A stretch of DNA of 64,000 nucleotides from Wansuia hejianensis (GTDB lineage: Bacteria; Bacillota; Clostridia; Lachnospirales; Lachnospiraceae). The stretch lies in the NCBI RefSeq assembly GCF_014337215.1, contig NZ_CP060635.1, positions 1,067,501 through 1,131,500 on the forward strand, in the 5' to 3' direction. This document shows, piece by piece, positions 18,629 through 27,493 of the stretch. How positions within the stretch are numbered: the stretch's first letter is position 1; every line of letters starts with the position of its first letter. The position numbers and the translations under genes were made by a program. The notes under the pieces are model-generated. The model was not told the DNA's origin and searched no databases. It saw only the letters and a list, made by a program, of their open reading frames with translations.

Positions 18629-18670
18629 ATTCATACCCCTCAGGGCCTGGGAACAGCTCATGCTGTTCCG
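18629..18670. repeat. diverged copy of a small hairpin repeat, between pilT and the giant pilin gene
   Basis: On the plus strand GGAACAGC (18650-18657), loop TCAT, GCTGTTCC (18662-18669) form a perfect 8-base stem. It is preceded by ACCCCTCAGGG, which also folds. The order TCAT, CCCCT, short loop, GGG, GGAACAG stem matches the tandem units at 45535-45744 and the inverted unit at 54879-54980, so I treat this as a decayed member of the same family. On the transcribed strand there is no T-run after the stem, so it is not a plain terminator. Confidence 0.55.
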
Positions 18671-18683
18671 TTTCTTTTTGCGG

Positions 18684-19733
18684 TTAAAAATATTGTTCCA
18701 GCTCTTTGCGGTCATTTGTGTACTGGAATGCGGTTTCCTTTGTGATAAATCCCTGAGCCTCCAGCCTTGCCAGATCCGCGTTCAGCGTATGCATGCCTAA
18801 CCCTCCGCCGGACTGCATGACGTTGCCGATCTGATGAGTCTTGCCCTCCCGGATCAGATTGGCTACCGCGTCGTTCCCGACCAGTATCTCCGTAGCCGCA
18901 ATCCGCCCGGAGCTGCCGGCCACAGGCATCAGGCATTGTGTGATTACCCCCTTCAGCACTCCTGACAGCTGGATTCGCACCTGATCCTTGGAGCCCACTG
19001 GACAGGCATCGATAATCCTGTCAATTGTCTGGGCCGCTCCCGTGGTATGCAGCGTAGACAGCACGAGATGGCCGGTCTCCGCAGCCGTCAGTGCGGCCTG
19101 TATCGTTTCATAATCTCTCATCTCACCCACCAGGATAATGTCCGGATCCTCCCTCAGAGCGCTGCGGAGTGCAGAGGCAAAATCTGTCGTGTCCCTTCCG
19201 GCCTCTCTCTGGTGAATCAGCGCCCGCTTCCTGGTATAGACATACTCAACGGGATCTTCAATCGTCAGGATATGGACGGCTTCCCTTTGGTTGATATAAT
19301 CAATCATGGCGGCCAGCGTCGTTGATTTTCCGCTTCCGGTTGGCCCTGTCACCAAAATTAGCCCTCTCGGCTCTGATGCCAGTTCATAGAGTTTTTCCGG
19401 CAGGTGCAGTTCCGCAAGGGTGGGAATATGGCTGTTCAGCAGACGGACAGCCGCTGCAATGTGATCCTGCTCACGGAAGATGTTAATCCTGTGTCTGTTG
19501 CCGTCCTCTGTCTGGAAGGCAAAGTCCACATCTGAACCCCGGCGGAGCTGTTCCTTCTGCTCCTCATTTAACAGCTCGTAGAGCATCTCCTCTGTTTCCT
19601 CCTGAGAAGGCTGCAGAGGTGCTTCGCAGAGCCGTCCCTGCTGTCTGATCAGAAGCGGCTGGCCGGCCGTCATATGAATATCCGATGCCTCCAGCTCACG
19701 CCCCATATATAATATGCGTTCAAAATCCATCAT
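18684..19733 (-). CDS. pilT: type IV pilus retraction ATPase PilT
   Basis: A 349-residue secretion ATPase of PilT length. Walker A GPTGSGKS at 130-137, Walker B DIILVGEM at about 198-205, and the His box TGHLVLSTLHTTGAAQTIDR are present; there is no N-terminal MshEN domain and no tetracysteine, which separates it from PilB. PilT disassembles the pilus at the inner face of the membrane and powers twitching. I choose 19733, after the pilB stop at 19753, where GGGAGG lies upstream; a longer reading to 19787 overlaps pilB. Its presence implies that the fibre can retract. Confidence 0.95.
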   Translation of the reverse strand: MMDFERILYMGRELEASDIHMTAGQPLLIRQQGRLCEAPLQPSQEETEEMLYELLNEEQKEQLRRGSDVDFAFQTEDGNRHRINIFREQDHIAAAVRLLNSHIPTLAELHLPEKLYELASEPRGLILVTGPTGSGKSTTLAAMIDYINQREAVHILTIEDPVEYVYTRKRALIHQREAGRDTTDFASALRSALREDPDIILVGEMRDYETIQAALTAAETGHLVLSTLHTTGAAQTIDRIIDACPVGSKDQVRIQLSGVLKGVITQCLMPVAGSSGRIAATEILVGNDAVANLIREGKTHQIGNVMQSGGGLGMHTLNADLARLEAQGFITKETAFQYTNDRKELEQYF

Positions 19734-19752
19734 CCGCTTTCCATCCTCCCGT

Positions 19753-21435
19753 TTATGAGTAATAAGCGATCTTGCGCAGCTCCTCAACTGTCGTGATTCC
19801 CTCCTGAACCAGCTGCAGGCTGCATTCCTTCAGCGTCCTCATCCCCTGGTTCGCAACGGCATATTCTTCAATCTCCTCTGAAGAAGCGCCGTTTTGTATC
19901 ATTTTCCGTACCTGTTTGTCTATCTGAATGATTTCATGTATGGCCATCCGCCCCCGGTATCCGGTATAATTACACAGCGGACATCCCTTGGCCTTATGCA
20001 CCATTTTTACATGTTCACCGAGCATTTGCTTCTCATCCTCTGTAGTCTCTGCCACCTCTTCACAATCCGGGCACAGCTTTCTCACCAGGCGCTGTGCGAT
20101 AATCCCAACCACTGAGCTGGCAATCAGATAGGGCTCCAGCCCCATATCCTCCAGACGGATCACCGAAGAAGCCGCATTATTCGTATGAAGAGTGGAAAAT
20201 ACCAGGTGCCCGGTAATTGCTGCCCGGACAGAGATGGACGCCGTCTCCACGTCACGCGTCTCCCCGACCATGATAATATCCGGATCTTGGCGCAGCAGGG
20301 CTCTCAGGCCCGCTTCAAAGGTCAGGCCTGCCTGATTATTAACCTGCATCTGATTCACCTTGGCCAGATTTTTTTCCACGGGATCTTCGATCGTGGAAAT
20401 ATTCACTGAACGCTTTGACAGCTCCTCCAGGATCATGTAGAGAGTCGTAGTCTTGCCGGAACCTGTGGGACCTGTAAAATAGATAATCCCATTCGGGGAA
20501 TTGAGCATCGCCTGCATCTTATGAAAATCCGTCTCATGCATGCCGAAGGTGGACGGATAATCGATTTTCGCATTGCCGCTCAGCAGCCGCAAAACCGCTT
20601 TTTCTCCGAAAACCGTTGGGATCATAGATACACGGATGTTTACATATTCACCCTCTATCTTCTGCCGGAAGTGTCCGTCCTGAGGAATCCTCCGCTCAGC
20701 AATGTCCATATCTCCCAGGATTTTAATGCGGGCGATCAAAGAACTATGCAGACTTTTCTGAAGCGTCACATAATCCACGATCACACCGTCAATGCGCATA
20801 CGCACCACTGTCTGATCCTCAAAGGGTTCAATATGAATATCCGACGCGTTTGTGCTGTAGGCCCGCTTGACCAGACGGTTCAGCAAGTTTATAACCGGCG
20901 TTTCGTCATCACCCTCTTCCTGAAAATCCAGCTCCTCGATCTCCTGGTTGTCGAAGCTCTTGTTTGCTATTTTAGCAGCATTCCTGGCCTCTACTTCCGC
21001 ATAATAATAGCGGATTGCATTTTTCAGCGGGGCCGACTCACAGAGCTGGATCTCCAGCTGCATGCCTGTCAGCTGCTTAATATCCTCGATCCCGTAAAAA
21101 TTCAGCGGATCATTCAGCAGCACTGTCAGCACATTCTCGGCCTGCTGCACTGCCAGCATCTCATATTTTTCAGCCAGAGGACGAGGGATCTTCTCCACCG
21201 CCTCTATTTCCACATCAATTCCGGACACATCCGCCAGCTTCAGGCTCAGGCATTGCGCCAGCGCCTCCATCACCTGCTGCTCTGTAATATATCCGAGCTC
21301 TACCAGGGCGCCGCCCATACGGACATTCTGGTGTGTCTTCTGATAAGCAAGGGCCGCCTCTACCTGTGCCTCGTTGATATACCCATATTCTTTTAATACA
21401 TCGCCGATCCGAAGATTCCTGATATTTTTCTCCAT
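19753..21435 (-). CDS. pilB: type IV pilus assembly ATPase PilB
   Basis: A 560-residue GspE/PilB-family ATPase. The N-terminal part (about 1-150) carries MshEN-type modules (LRIGDVLKEYGYI, GGALVELGYI), which in homologues can bind cyclic di-GMP. The motor domain has Walker A GPTGSGKT at 322-329 and Walker B DPDIIMVGE at 384-392. The C-terminal zinc-binding tetracysteine is Cys455, 458, 485 and 488. PilB energises pilin insertion into the growing fibre from the cytoplasm, with PilC as platform. It starts 9 bases after the pilO stop. Cyclic di-GMP binding is an inference. Confidence 0.97.
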   Translation of the reverse strand: MEKNIRNLRIGDVLKEYGYINEAQVEAALAYQKTHQNVRMGGALVELGYITEQQVMEALAQCLSLKLADVSGIDVEIEAVEKIPRPLAEKYEMLAVQQAENVLTVLLNDPLNFYGIEDIKQLTGMQLEIQLCESAPLKNAIRYYYAEVEARNAAKIANKSFDNQEIEELDFQEEGDDETPVINLLNRLVKRAYSTNASDIHIEPFEDQTVVRMRIDGVIVDYVTLQKSLHSSLIARIKILGDMDIAERRIPQDGHFRQKIEGEYVNIRVSMIPTVFGEKAVLRLLSGNAKIDYPSTFGMHETDFHKMQAMLNSPNGIIYFTGPTGSGKTTTLYMILEELSKRSVNISTIEDPVEKNLAKVNQMQVNNQAGLTFEAGLRALLRQDPDIIMVGETRDVETASISVRAAITGHLVFSTLHTNNAASSVIRLEDMGLEPYLIASSVVGIIAQRLVRKLCPDCEEVAETTEDEKQMLGEHVKMVHKAKGCPLCNYTGYRGRMAIHEIIQIDKQVRKMIQNGASSEEIEEYAVANQGMRTLKECSLQLVQEGITTVEELRKIAYYS

Positions 21436-21444
21436 GTTTCCCTC

Positions 21445-22161
21445 TTATTCTTCCGTCAGACTGTCTTCCGGCTGTTTTTCAGCCTCAGCAGCCGCCGCTT
21501 CCGCCGCGGCGGCCTGGCCTGCCATATATTCCGTAACATTCTCATACATATAGAATTCCATGGAAAGGGACAATGTATAAGAATCCTCCGTTTTCCCCTT
21601 CTGCCAGCTGAGTTCTGTGACGCGCAGCTTTGGCTCCAGCGATGCACAGGAATCCATCATGGACTGCAGGCTGCTTCTGCTCCCGTTGAGGATCATTGTT
21701 ATCTTAGCAGCATATGCGCCGGGAAAATCTATGCCGGACGCTTTCTGCTCCGAATCATAGCTGTCCAGCATGGCTCTGTAACCCACCAGCGACACATAGC
21801 CTCCCGGCTGCGGCATATCAATGTCCAAATCCTTAACTCCCAGCCCGCAGGCCAGCGCCATGCCGGTCAAAGTCCGGTCAATTTCCATGCTGGAAGTCTC
21901 CTCATAAAAACTGCTCTGAATGTCTGCCAGCTCTTCTTCCAGAGAGGCAACACTCTGTTCCAGCAGCGGAATCTTGGCGATCTTCGTTTCTTTATCCATC
22001 TTTTCTATTCTCGCATCCGCCAGCTGCTGGGAAACCTCCTGATTTTTCTCGAGAAGCGGCCTCAGCACTCCGAAGCCCAGCCCAATCACAATGGCAAATA
22101 CCACAAGAAAATAGAGAAGCTTTTTATCTCTTTCTGTAATTTCAAATGTCATAGGAATCAT
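21445..22161 (-). CDS. pilO: PilO-like pilus alignment protein
   Basis: A 238-residue bitopic protein: a short cytoplasmic N-terminus, one membrane helix (LLYFLVVFAIVIGLGFGVL), a coiled-coil stretch (about 38-80), then a ferredoxin-like extracytoplasmic domain. This is the PilO/GspM architecture, and the place directly after the PilM-PilN gene agrees. An Ala-rich low-complexity tail ends the protein. Its ATG overlaps the upstream stop (ATGA, 22158-22161), implying translational coupling; an ATG at 22152 with GGGGGA at good spacing is an alternative start. In Gram-positive cells it would join the membrane platform that connects PilM/PilN to PilC. Confidence 0.8.
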   Translation of the reverse strand: MIPMTFEITERDKKLLYFLVVFAIVIGLGFGVLRPLLEKNQEVSQQLADARIEKMDKETKIAKIPLLEQSVASLEEELADIQSSFYEETSSMEIDRTLTGMALACGLGVKDLDIDMPQPGGYVSLVGYRAMLDSYDSEQKASGIDFPGAYAAKITMILNGSRSSLQSMMDSCASLEPKLRVTELSWQKGKTEDSYTLSLSMEFYMYENVTEYMAGQAAAAEAAAAEAEKQPEDSLTEE

Positions 22162-23618
22162 TCCCCCTGTCTCGGCGCCAATATGCAGTTCACCTTCACG
22201 CGCCAGGTTCCTTCAGAATCCTGGCTGTACCCGCTGTAATCCACCGCTGCAAAGATCTGCTGCTGGCTCAGAAGGGTTGCAAACTGATGGATCTGGTCAA
22301 CATTGGCAGCACTGGTATTAAAAGTGATTACCCCTGTGGACGCATCATAACTGCTGACCTCGGCAGTAACCAGGCCCGCCGCACAGGAAGACAGTACATT
22401 GTTGACTGTGCTGTCCACCAGCGGATATTCCAGAATCCCTGCACGCAGCTCTTGAAGATTTTGCTTCAGCCCTCCGGCAGACTGTATCGCATGGGTCAGG
22501 CTGTCATATCTCTCGCAGGCCTCCAATACCTCTGCGCTTTCATTATATTCCTGCACTTCAGCCAGCTTCAGGGAAAGAAAGAAGGTATGTATGCCTGCGG
22601 CGGCCGCCGCCGCCGCCAGCACGCCGCCCAGGATAACCGGCAGCAGCCACTTTTTTGCACTCTTTGACAACGAATTCTGCTTGCCGCGCCCTTTGCTCAT
22701 CTGGCTCATGAGATTCGTCCTGGCGTCCGTCTTTACCAGACCGCCCGCGGCCAGGGCATAATCAGAAAAACGCCCTCCTGCTTCAGTTTCCTTCATGACC
22801 GTCCCGCCATCCAGTTCTACGATCCGTAAATTACCCCCCTGGCCGGAGCCGGTTTTATAACGCTCCGCATCTTCCCGGCTGAAACCGGCAATATAGACAG
22901 ACTCCAGGCCCTCCGTAATATGCTGGGCGCTGGCGAACTGCCTGATGCTGCCCACCGCTCTGGCCGCTTCTTCTGTAAAACCAGGTGTCCCGGGATCTGA
23001 AAAGAGCCTCGTTCTGTTGGAGTATTCATATTTGCCATTTACTAATAAGATATTCACCAGTATCATGTCATCCACGAACTGGACAATCCCCGTCGCCTCT
23101 TTCATCTGAGGCAGGCTGGCCAGAAGCCGGATCATGGTGCCGACGCCGTTCTCCACACTGGAAACAGTGATTCCCAGCTTTCCAAACAGATTCAGGTACG
23201 CCTGTATGAACTCTCTTTGAACGACGGCCGCATATACGGTCTGCATCTTCGCCTTATGCCCTGCTGATCCCGGCATGGGGAAATAACCATAAAGCGGGTC
23301 TGAGATTCTGTCCGCATCCGCGAATTCTCGGCTCAGATATTCCAGCGTCTGCGCCGGCTTCTGAAGGGGCACATCCACCACACGGGAAATGAACTGGCTG
23401 CTGTCGATGACCAGGCCGATCCCTGTTCTCGGAAGATTATTGCTCTCCCAGATTCCCTTTATGATTTCCAGGAACCCTTCCTCATCCGTCACCGTTCCGT
23501 TCAGGATGCAGCCGGCCGTATCCACAGCATGATACACCTTATGAACAGAAATCCGTTCTCCGGCGGCATCTCCTGACAGGACCCGGATGTACCGGTTAGA
23601 CAAATAGATGATGATCAT
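22158..23618 (-). CDS. PilM-PilN fusion-type pilus platform protein
   Basis: A 486-residue protein. Residues 1 to about 300 are a PilM-like actin-fold cytoplasmic domain beginning MIIIYLSNRYIRVLSG. Residues about 323-349 form a membrane helix (WLLPVILGGVLAAAAAAAG), followed by a coiled coil and about 120 residues with the PilN layout (VDSTVNNVLSS, VITFNTSAANVDQI). Normally PilM and PilN are separate proteins that bind through the PilN N-terminal peptide; here they are one chain. The start at 23618 follows a perfect AAGGAGG site; a longer reading to 23663 lacks one and overlaps pilC. The PilN assignment is less certain than the PilM one. Confidence 0.8.
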   Translation of the reverse strand: MIIIYLSNRYIRVLSGDAAGERISVHKVYHAVDTAGCILNGTVTDEEGFLEIIKGIWESNNLPRTGIGLVIDSSQFISRVVDVPLQKPAQTLEYLSREFADADRISDPLYGYFPMPGSAGHKAKMQTVYAAVVQREFIQAYLNLFGKLGITVSSVENGVGTMIRLLASLPQMKEATGIVQFVDDMILVNILLVNGKYEYSNRTRLFSDPGTPGFTEEAARAVGSIRQFASAQHITEGLESVYIAGFSREDAERYKTGSGQGGNLRIVELDGGTVMKETEAGGRFSDYALAAGGLVKTDARTNLMSQMSKGRGKQNSLSKSAKKWLLPVILGGVLAAAAAAAGIHTFFLSLKLAEVQEYNESAEVLEACERYDSLTHAIQSAGGLKQNLQELRAGILEYPLVDSTVNNVLSSCAAGLVTAEVSSYDASTGVITFNTSAANVDQIHQFATLLSQQQIFAAVDYSGYSQDSEGTWRVKVNCILAPRQGE

Positions 23619-23631
23619 AAATTCCTCCTTA

Positions 23632-24828
23632 TCACATGCCCGCAATGGCATCGTACGAGCCATAAAGCGCGCTGAACACCGCTATCATTACAAAGGCGAC
23701 TATGGCTCCCATAATAATCAGCATCATCGGTTCCACATATCCGACCATTTTGGTGATGGCAACATCTGCATCATACTCCATCGCGTTCGATGTGGACGTC
23801 AGCATGGAATCCAGACTGCCCGTCTCTTCCCCGACCCGTATGGAATCCGGCAGCTTCTTCATAAAACCATCAATCATGTCCAGGCCGTCGCTCAGGTTAT
23901 TGCCTGCCCGCACGAAGGGAATCACATCGTCAAACTGCACGTCGATATAATCATTCCCGATGGTCTTCCGGGCGATCTGTAACGCCGAGACAATCGGCAC
24001 GCCTGCAGAATAGAGAGAGCTGAGTGTCCCCGCAAACCGCGAGGTATAAATCGTCTTCCAGAGGATTCCGACCAGTGGCATATGCAGCTTGCATTTATGC
24101 CACCAGATACGAACCTTTCTGATCCGCATCAGTCCACGAGCCCCGACCCAGGCGCCCAGAATCAGGATAATCGCCAATACCCAGTATTCCTGCAGAAAAT
24201 TGCTGATCACATTCAGAATCTGGGTGGGAAGCGGCAGGCTTGGCATCTGATCAAATAATTCCTGCAGCTGCGGCATAACAAATTTCGTGAGAATCAGGAC
24301 GACAGCGACGATCATAACCGCCAGTATTTTCGGATACATCATGGAAGTGGAAATCTTCGTATTCAGACGATGGCCTTTTTCATAATGCTCAGCCATCTTG
24401 ATGGCTACGTGATCCAGATTACCGCTGCTCTCCGCAGACCGGTACATATAGACAATTAAAGGCGGAAAAGCCCCGTTGGCGTCCTCCATGGCTTCAGACA
24501 GCGCCCGGCCCTGGCGGATCTGACGAAGCATTTCCTCGTAGATTCTTTTTTCTCTCGGCTTAATAGACTCTGCATTAGAGATGATATTAAGAGCACGGAC
24601 CAACGTGACTCCGGCCGCAACCAGCGTCCCCAGCTGTCTGGAAAACTCAGCGAGTACCTTATCGTTCAGGGGCCGTTCCATCTTCTTACGTTCTGCCAGA
24701 CTAGCCGAGAGCATGAACAGTCCCTCACCCCGCAAAATCTGCTGCAGCTCTGTTTCATCTGCGGCAGCCAGCTGGCCGTTCTTTTTCTCTCCCTCATAAG
24801 TCTGTGCCTTGTATTTATATTGTGGCAT
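23632..24828 (-). CDS. pilC: type IV pilus inner membrane platform protein PilC
   Basis: A 398-residue protein with two T2SF/GspF domains in tandem and three membrane helices (about 165-190, 210-235 and 365-390). It starts YKYKAQTYEGEKKNG, the usual PilC opening. The conserved GxxLSxAM-like stretch (GRALSEAMED) and the GEETGSLDSML segment are present. PilC is the rotor-like platform on which PilB and PilT act. The ATG at 24828 is preceded by GGGGGA; the frame is open to 24876 without such a site. Confidence 0.96.
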   Translation of the reverse strand: MPQYKYKAQTYEGEKKNGQLAAADETELQQILRGEGLFMLSASLAERKKMERPLNDKVLAEFSRQLGTLVAAGVTLVRALNIISNAESIKPREKRIYEEMLRQIRQGRALSEAMEDANGAFPPLIVYMYRSAESSGNLDHVAIKMAEHYEKGHRLNTKISTSMMYPKILAVMIVAVVLILTKFVMPQLQELFDQMPSLPLPTQILNVISNFLQEYWVLAIILILGAWVGARGLMRIRKVRIWWHKCKLHMPLVGILWKTIYTSRFAGTLSSLYSAGVPIVSALQIARKTIGNDYIDVQFDDVIPFVRAGNNLSDGLDMIDGFMKKLPDSIRVGEETGSLDSMLTSTSNAMEYDADVAITKMVGYVEPMMLIIMGAIVAFVMIAVFSALYGSYDAIAGM

Positions 24829-24854
24829 GAACTCTTCCCCCCTGTCACTACCAT

Positions 24855-25619
24855 TTACAGAAATCCCAGATACCAATCAATCAGCTGCTGTCCCCACAAA
24901 AGCCCTACAGCCATTCCCATACACAAAAACGGCCCAAAAGCGAAATGCTCTTTCCGTCCCTTTTTCCCTGTCAGCAGCAAATAAATCCCATATCCGCCGC
25001 CCAGCAATATGGCAACTGCCCCTGATACCAGCATAAGTTTCCAGCCCAGAAACAGCCCCGCGGCGGCCGTCAGCTTTATATCCCCGCCCCCAAAGGCCCC
25101 ATCAATCAATAAAGCCATGAGGAACATCGGCACACTGATGCAGGCCATTCCAATCAGGCGGGACACCAGCGGTTCCCCATCCATGGTAAAATAAGACACC
25201 ACAGCCAGCGCCGCCAGCGCGCTCCAACAGCCGTCCGGTATCTCCATAGTGTCCGCATCCAGCAGCGCTGTGACAACAAGAACACTGAAAAATCCAAAAG
25301 CAGTGAACGCAGCGGCAGGCTCCGGAAACCATGAGGCGCAGAGAAGTGCCGCACCTCCGCCCAACAGCTCTGTAAGAGTATCACGAATCCCGATTTTCTG
25401 TCCGCAATATCTGCACCTGCCCTTCAGGAACAGGTAACCAAATACCGGAACCAGATCTGCCGCCCCTAAACGGTGGCCGCAGGAAGGGCAGGCCGAAAAC
25501 CCTTTTATAAAAGACATATGCCGGGGCACCCGGTATACGATTACATTCAAAAATGAAAACACGCTGGCTCCTGCTAAGAAAATCAGAAGCCCCAACAAAC
25601 ATTCCAATAAAATCAGCAC
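24855..25619 (-). CDS. pilD: prepilin peptidase / N-methyltransferase (A24 family)
   Basis: A 254-residue polytopic membrane protein. The N-terminal methyltransferase-type region has the zinc-binding cysteines CPSC (44-47) and CRYC (69-72). The aspartyl protease residues lie in the DADTMEIPD segment (121-129) and in the GGGDIK motif (Asp180). It cleaves prepilin leaders after Gly and methylates the new N-terminus. Five substrates are evident in this operon: the major pilin, the giant protein and three minor pilins. Confidence 0.97.
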   Translation of the reverse strand: MLILLECLLGLLIFLAGASVFSFLNVIVYRVPRHMSFIKGFSACPSCGHRLGAADLVPVFGYLFLKGRCRYCGQKIGIRDTLTELLGGGAALLCASWFPEPAAAFTAFGFFSVLVVTALLDADTMEIPDGCWSALAALAVVSYFTMDGEPLVSRLIGMACISVPMFLMALLIDGAFGGGDIKLTAAAGLFLGWKLMLVSGAVAILLGGGYGIYLLLTGKKGRKEHFAFGPFLCMGMAVGLLWGQQLIDWYLGFL

Positions 25620-25728
25620 AATTTACTCTTTCCGGCCCGGAGACCCTGTAATTCATCTAAAGCTATTTATCCCTTTTATACAGGAATTAGGACTCCGTCC
25701 AAAACCTACTGGATGGAATCCTCTGTTC

Positions 25729-26181
25729 TCATTGCTTATATTGATGAACGCATCTGTAGACTTCCCAGACGCCGTCATCAGCCGCCCTGTCGCGCCGGTA
25801 CTGAATCTGGCAGCCTGCCGTCTGATAGATCAGGCCGCACACAGATTGATCTGTTCCGGCCCGGAGCCAGGCGACCTGACGAATCTCGCCTTCAGCGCCT
25901 GAAAAACTGAGCACCTCCGCTTCCGCCTGACGGCTCAGTCCGTTCAGCCTTCCAGAATCGGAGATCTGCTCTCCGCTTCCCAGATACTCTATGGACATAA
26001 ATTCCAGATTATCCAAAATATTTTTTGCCTCCCGAAGAGCCTGGCGCTGTAAAACAGACTGCTCCCAGCACCAAATTGCAGGAAGGCCTGCGGCCAATAC
26101 GACGGCCAGCGTAATCAATGCTGTACGCACCGCCCTCCAGAACTTTTGATAATAAGAGAGGGAGTTATAATCACTAGACAT
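25729..26181 (-). CDS. small single-pass membrane protein of the pilus operon, function unknown
   Basis: A 150-residue protein with one membrane helix near the N-terminus (about 20-38, ALITLAVVLAAGLPAIWCW), a helical segment, and a short extracytoplasmic domain with two or three Cys residues. I recognise no family. It has no prepilin cleavage site. The start at 26181 follows GAGGGGG at 9 bases. It sits between the major pilin and the prepilin peptidase, so a role in pilus assembly or as a minor envelope component is likely but only by context. The 109-base gap after it holds an 8-base stem (25694-25701 with 25710-25717) without a T-run. Confidence 0.7.
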   Translation of the reverse strand: MSSDYNSLSYYQKFWRAVRTALITLAVVLAAGLPAIWCWEQSVLQRQALREAKNILDNLEFMSIEYLGSGEQISDSGRLNGLSRQAEAEVLSFSGAEGEIRQVAWLRAGTDQSVCGLIYQTAGCQIQYRRDRAADDGVWEVYRCVHQYKQ

Positions 26182-26231
26182 CTGACATAACCCCCTCTCA
26201 CTTAATAATCTAAAGCATATTCAATTAATTA

Positions 26232-26696
26232 TTACGGTGTTGACGTCGACGAACTGCTTGAACCGCCTGTAACTTTAGCCATTACCCAACCAGCATCCAA
26301 TGTCCAGGTTGCTGTATAATTACCATCATTATAAATAAATTGATTTATGTTCTTCGTACTAGTATCTACAGTAAATGTTGCTTCACCCTTTGTTGGAGAT
26401 GCACTAGATAACTTCACGGTCTTTCCTGCAACTGGCACACCACTGCCCCAATCAACTGTTGTTTGACTGATCTGGCTGTCTGCATAATCTGCCTGCAACT
26501 GTGACATAATTGTTGCTGCGTCTGCCTTACAATTTGCTTCTTTTGCCTTTTCTATGTACTTCATTAAGCTCGGCACCATAACTGCCGCCAGTATCAGAAT
26601 GATTACAATAACTACGATCAGTTCAACCAGTGTGAACCCCTTTTTGCTCTTTGATTTCTCTCTTAATTTCTTTAGCACGTTATTTTCTCCTCCCAT
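26232..26696 (-). CDS. pilA: major type IV pilin
   Basis: A 154-residue prepilin. After a basic leader ending KSKKG comes FTLVELIVVIVIILILAAVM, with Glu at mature position 5 and a 25-residue hydrophobic helix, then AxCKADAATIMSQLQADYA, typical of Gram-positive pilins. The C-terminal domain is short and beta-rich and ends in a Ser/Thr-rich tail (GGSSSSSTSTP). As first gene of the operon, behind its strongest promoter, it is the obvious main subunit. Two starts are plausible: ATG at 26696 with GGAGG 4 bases away, or GTG at 26678 with GGAGGA 9 bases away, which would give a 14-residue leader. Confidence 0.93.
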   Translation of the reverse strand: MGGENNVLKKLREKSKSKKGFTLVELIVVIVIILILAAVMVPSLMKYIEKAKEANCKADAATIMSQLQADYADSQISQTTVDWGSGVPVAGKTVKLSSASPTKGEATFTVDTSTKNINQFIYNDGNYTATWTLDAGWVMAKVTGGSSSSSTSTP

Positions 26697-26778
26697 ATTT
26701 CCTCCAGCCAGAAATCCCGGTTTTTCACATCTGGTCACAAACTTTCGACTGAAAGAGCACTTTAATTATTATATTATG

Positions 26779-26807
26779 ACTATACGCTCATTTTGTCACT
26801 TTGTCAA
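26779..26807 (-). promoter_or_regulatory. promoter of the type IV pilus operon
   Basis: TTGACA (26802-26807), 17-base spacer, TATAGT (26779-26784) on the minus strand; only one base differs from the consensus. The leader to pilA is about 75 bases. No other strong promoter was noticed inside the 21-kb operon, and no c-di-GMP riboswitch fold was evident in this short leader. Confidence 0.85.
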
Positions 26808-26941
26808 CGGATTCTTCTCCTTCCCAGCCTCCTTGTTTGCCCCCGGATTTAGCGTAATCAACGGAATAAAAAAGCGCTTCCACTAGTACATGTTCTGTGT
26901 ATCCGAGTATCAATTGAATCCTATAAAAAAGCAAGAAAAAC

Positions 26942-26970
26942 TTTACAGACTTCATCTATCAGTATATGAT
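26942..26970 (+). promoter_or_regulatory. mgsA promoter
   Basis: TTTACA (26942-26947), 17-base spacer, TATGAT (26965-26970). The ATG at 26992 is close behind, so the leader is only about 15 bases and holds just the AAGGAGG site. Confidence 0.65.
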
Positions 26971-26991
26971 GAAAAAAAGGAGGAATATTAC

Positions 26992-27462
26992 ATGTCATCT
27001 GACTACATCACTTTTACAATCGGCAAAAAGAAGAATATCGCACTGATCGCCCACGACAACGAAAAGCCAAAACTCATCAGCTGGTGTCAGGAAAATAAAG
27101 AAATTTTAAGCAGGCATAACCTCTGCGGAACGGGCACTACGGCCCGGATGATCGCCGACCAGGCCGGGCTTCGGGTGAAGGCTTACAACAGCGGCCCCCT
27201 CGGAGGCGACCAGCAGATCGGCGCTAAAATCGTGGAAGGACAGATTGATTTCGTCGTATTCTTTTCCGATCCGCTGACTGCACAGCCCCATGACCCGGAC
27301 GTCAAGGCGCTGATGCGGATTGCCCAGGTATACGACATTCCCATGGCCATCAATAAGGCGACGGCGGATTTCATGCTGAATTCCAGACTGATGTCTGATA
27401 CTTACGACCATGAAGTCATTAACTTCCAGAAAAATGTCCAGGAACGCGCAAAGAGTCTTTGA
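26992..27462 (+). CDS. mgsA: methylglyoxal synthase
   Basis: A 156-residue protein. It converts dihydroxyacetone phosphate to methylglyoxal and phosphate, a bypass that releases phosphate when sugar phosphates accumulate. Family motifs are visible: IALIAHDNEKP (substrate-binding His/Asp), the phosphate loop CGTGTTA, the catalytic region SGPLGGDQQIG, and FFSDPLTAQPHDPDVKAL. I use the ATG at 26992, preceded by AAAGGAGGAATATTAC; the frame is open to 26890 but lacks a better site. It is transcribed alone with its own promoter and terminator. Confidence 0.97.
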   Translation: MSSDYITFTIGKKKNIALIAHDNEKPKLISWCQENKEILSRHNLCGTGTTARMIADQAGLRVKAYNSGPLGGDQQIGAKIVEGQIDFVVFFSDPLTAQPHDPDVKALMRIAQVYDIPMAINKATADFMLNSRLMSDTYDHEVINFQKNVQERAKSL

Positions 27463-27493
27463 TCCTGAGGCTTCCTCATTTCCGGAGATATGA

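Noticed and set aside
20521..21396. 291-codon open frame on the plus strand
   Set aside because: Antisense to pilB; its composition (His/Leu/Arg-rich) is typical of a mirror frame.
25694..25717. 8-base stem between the small membrane protein and pilD, considered as a terminator
   Set aside because: No T-run on the transcribed strand, and the operon continues.
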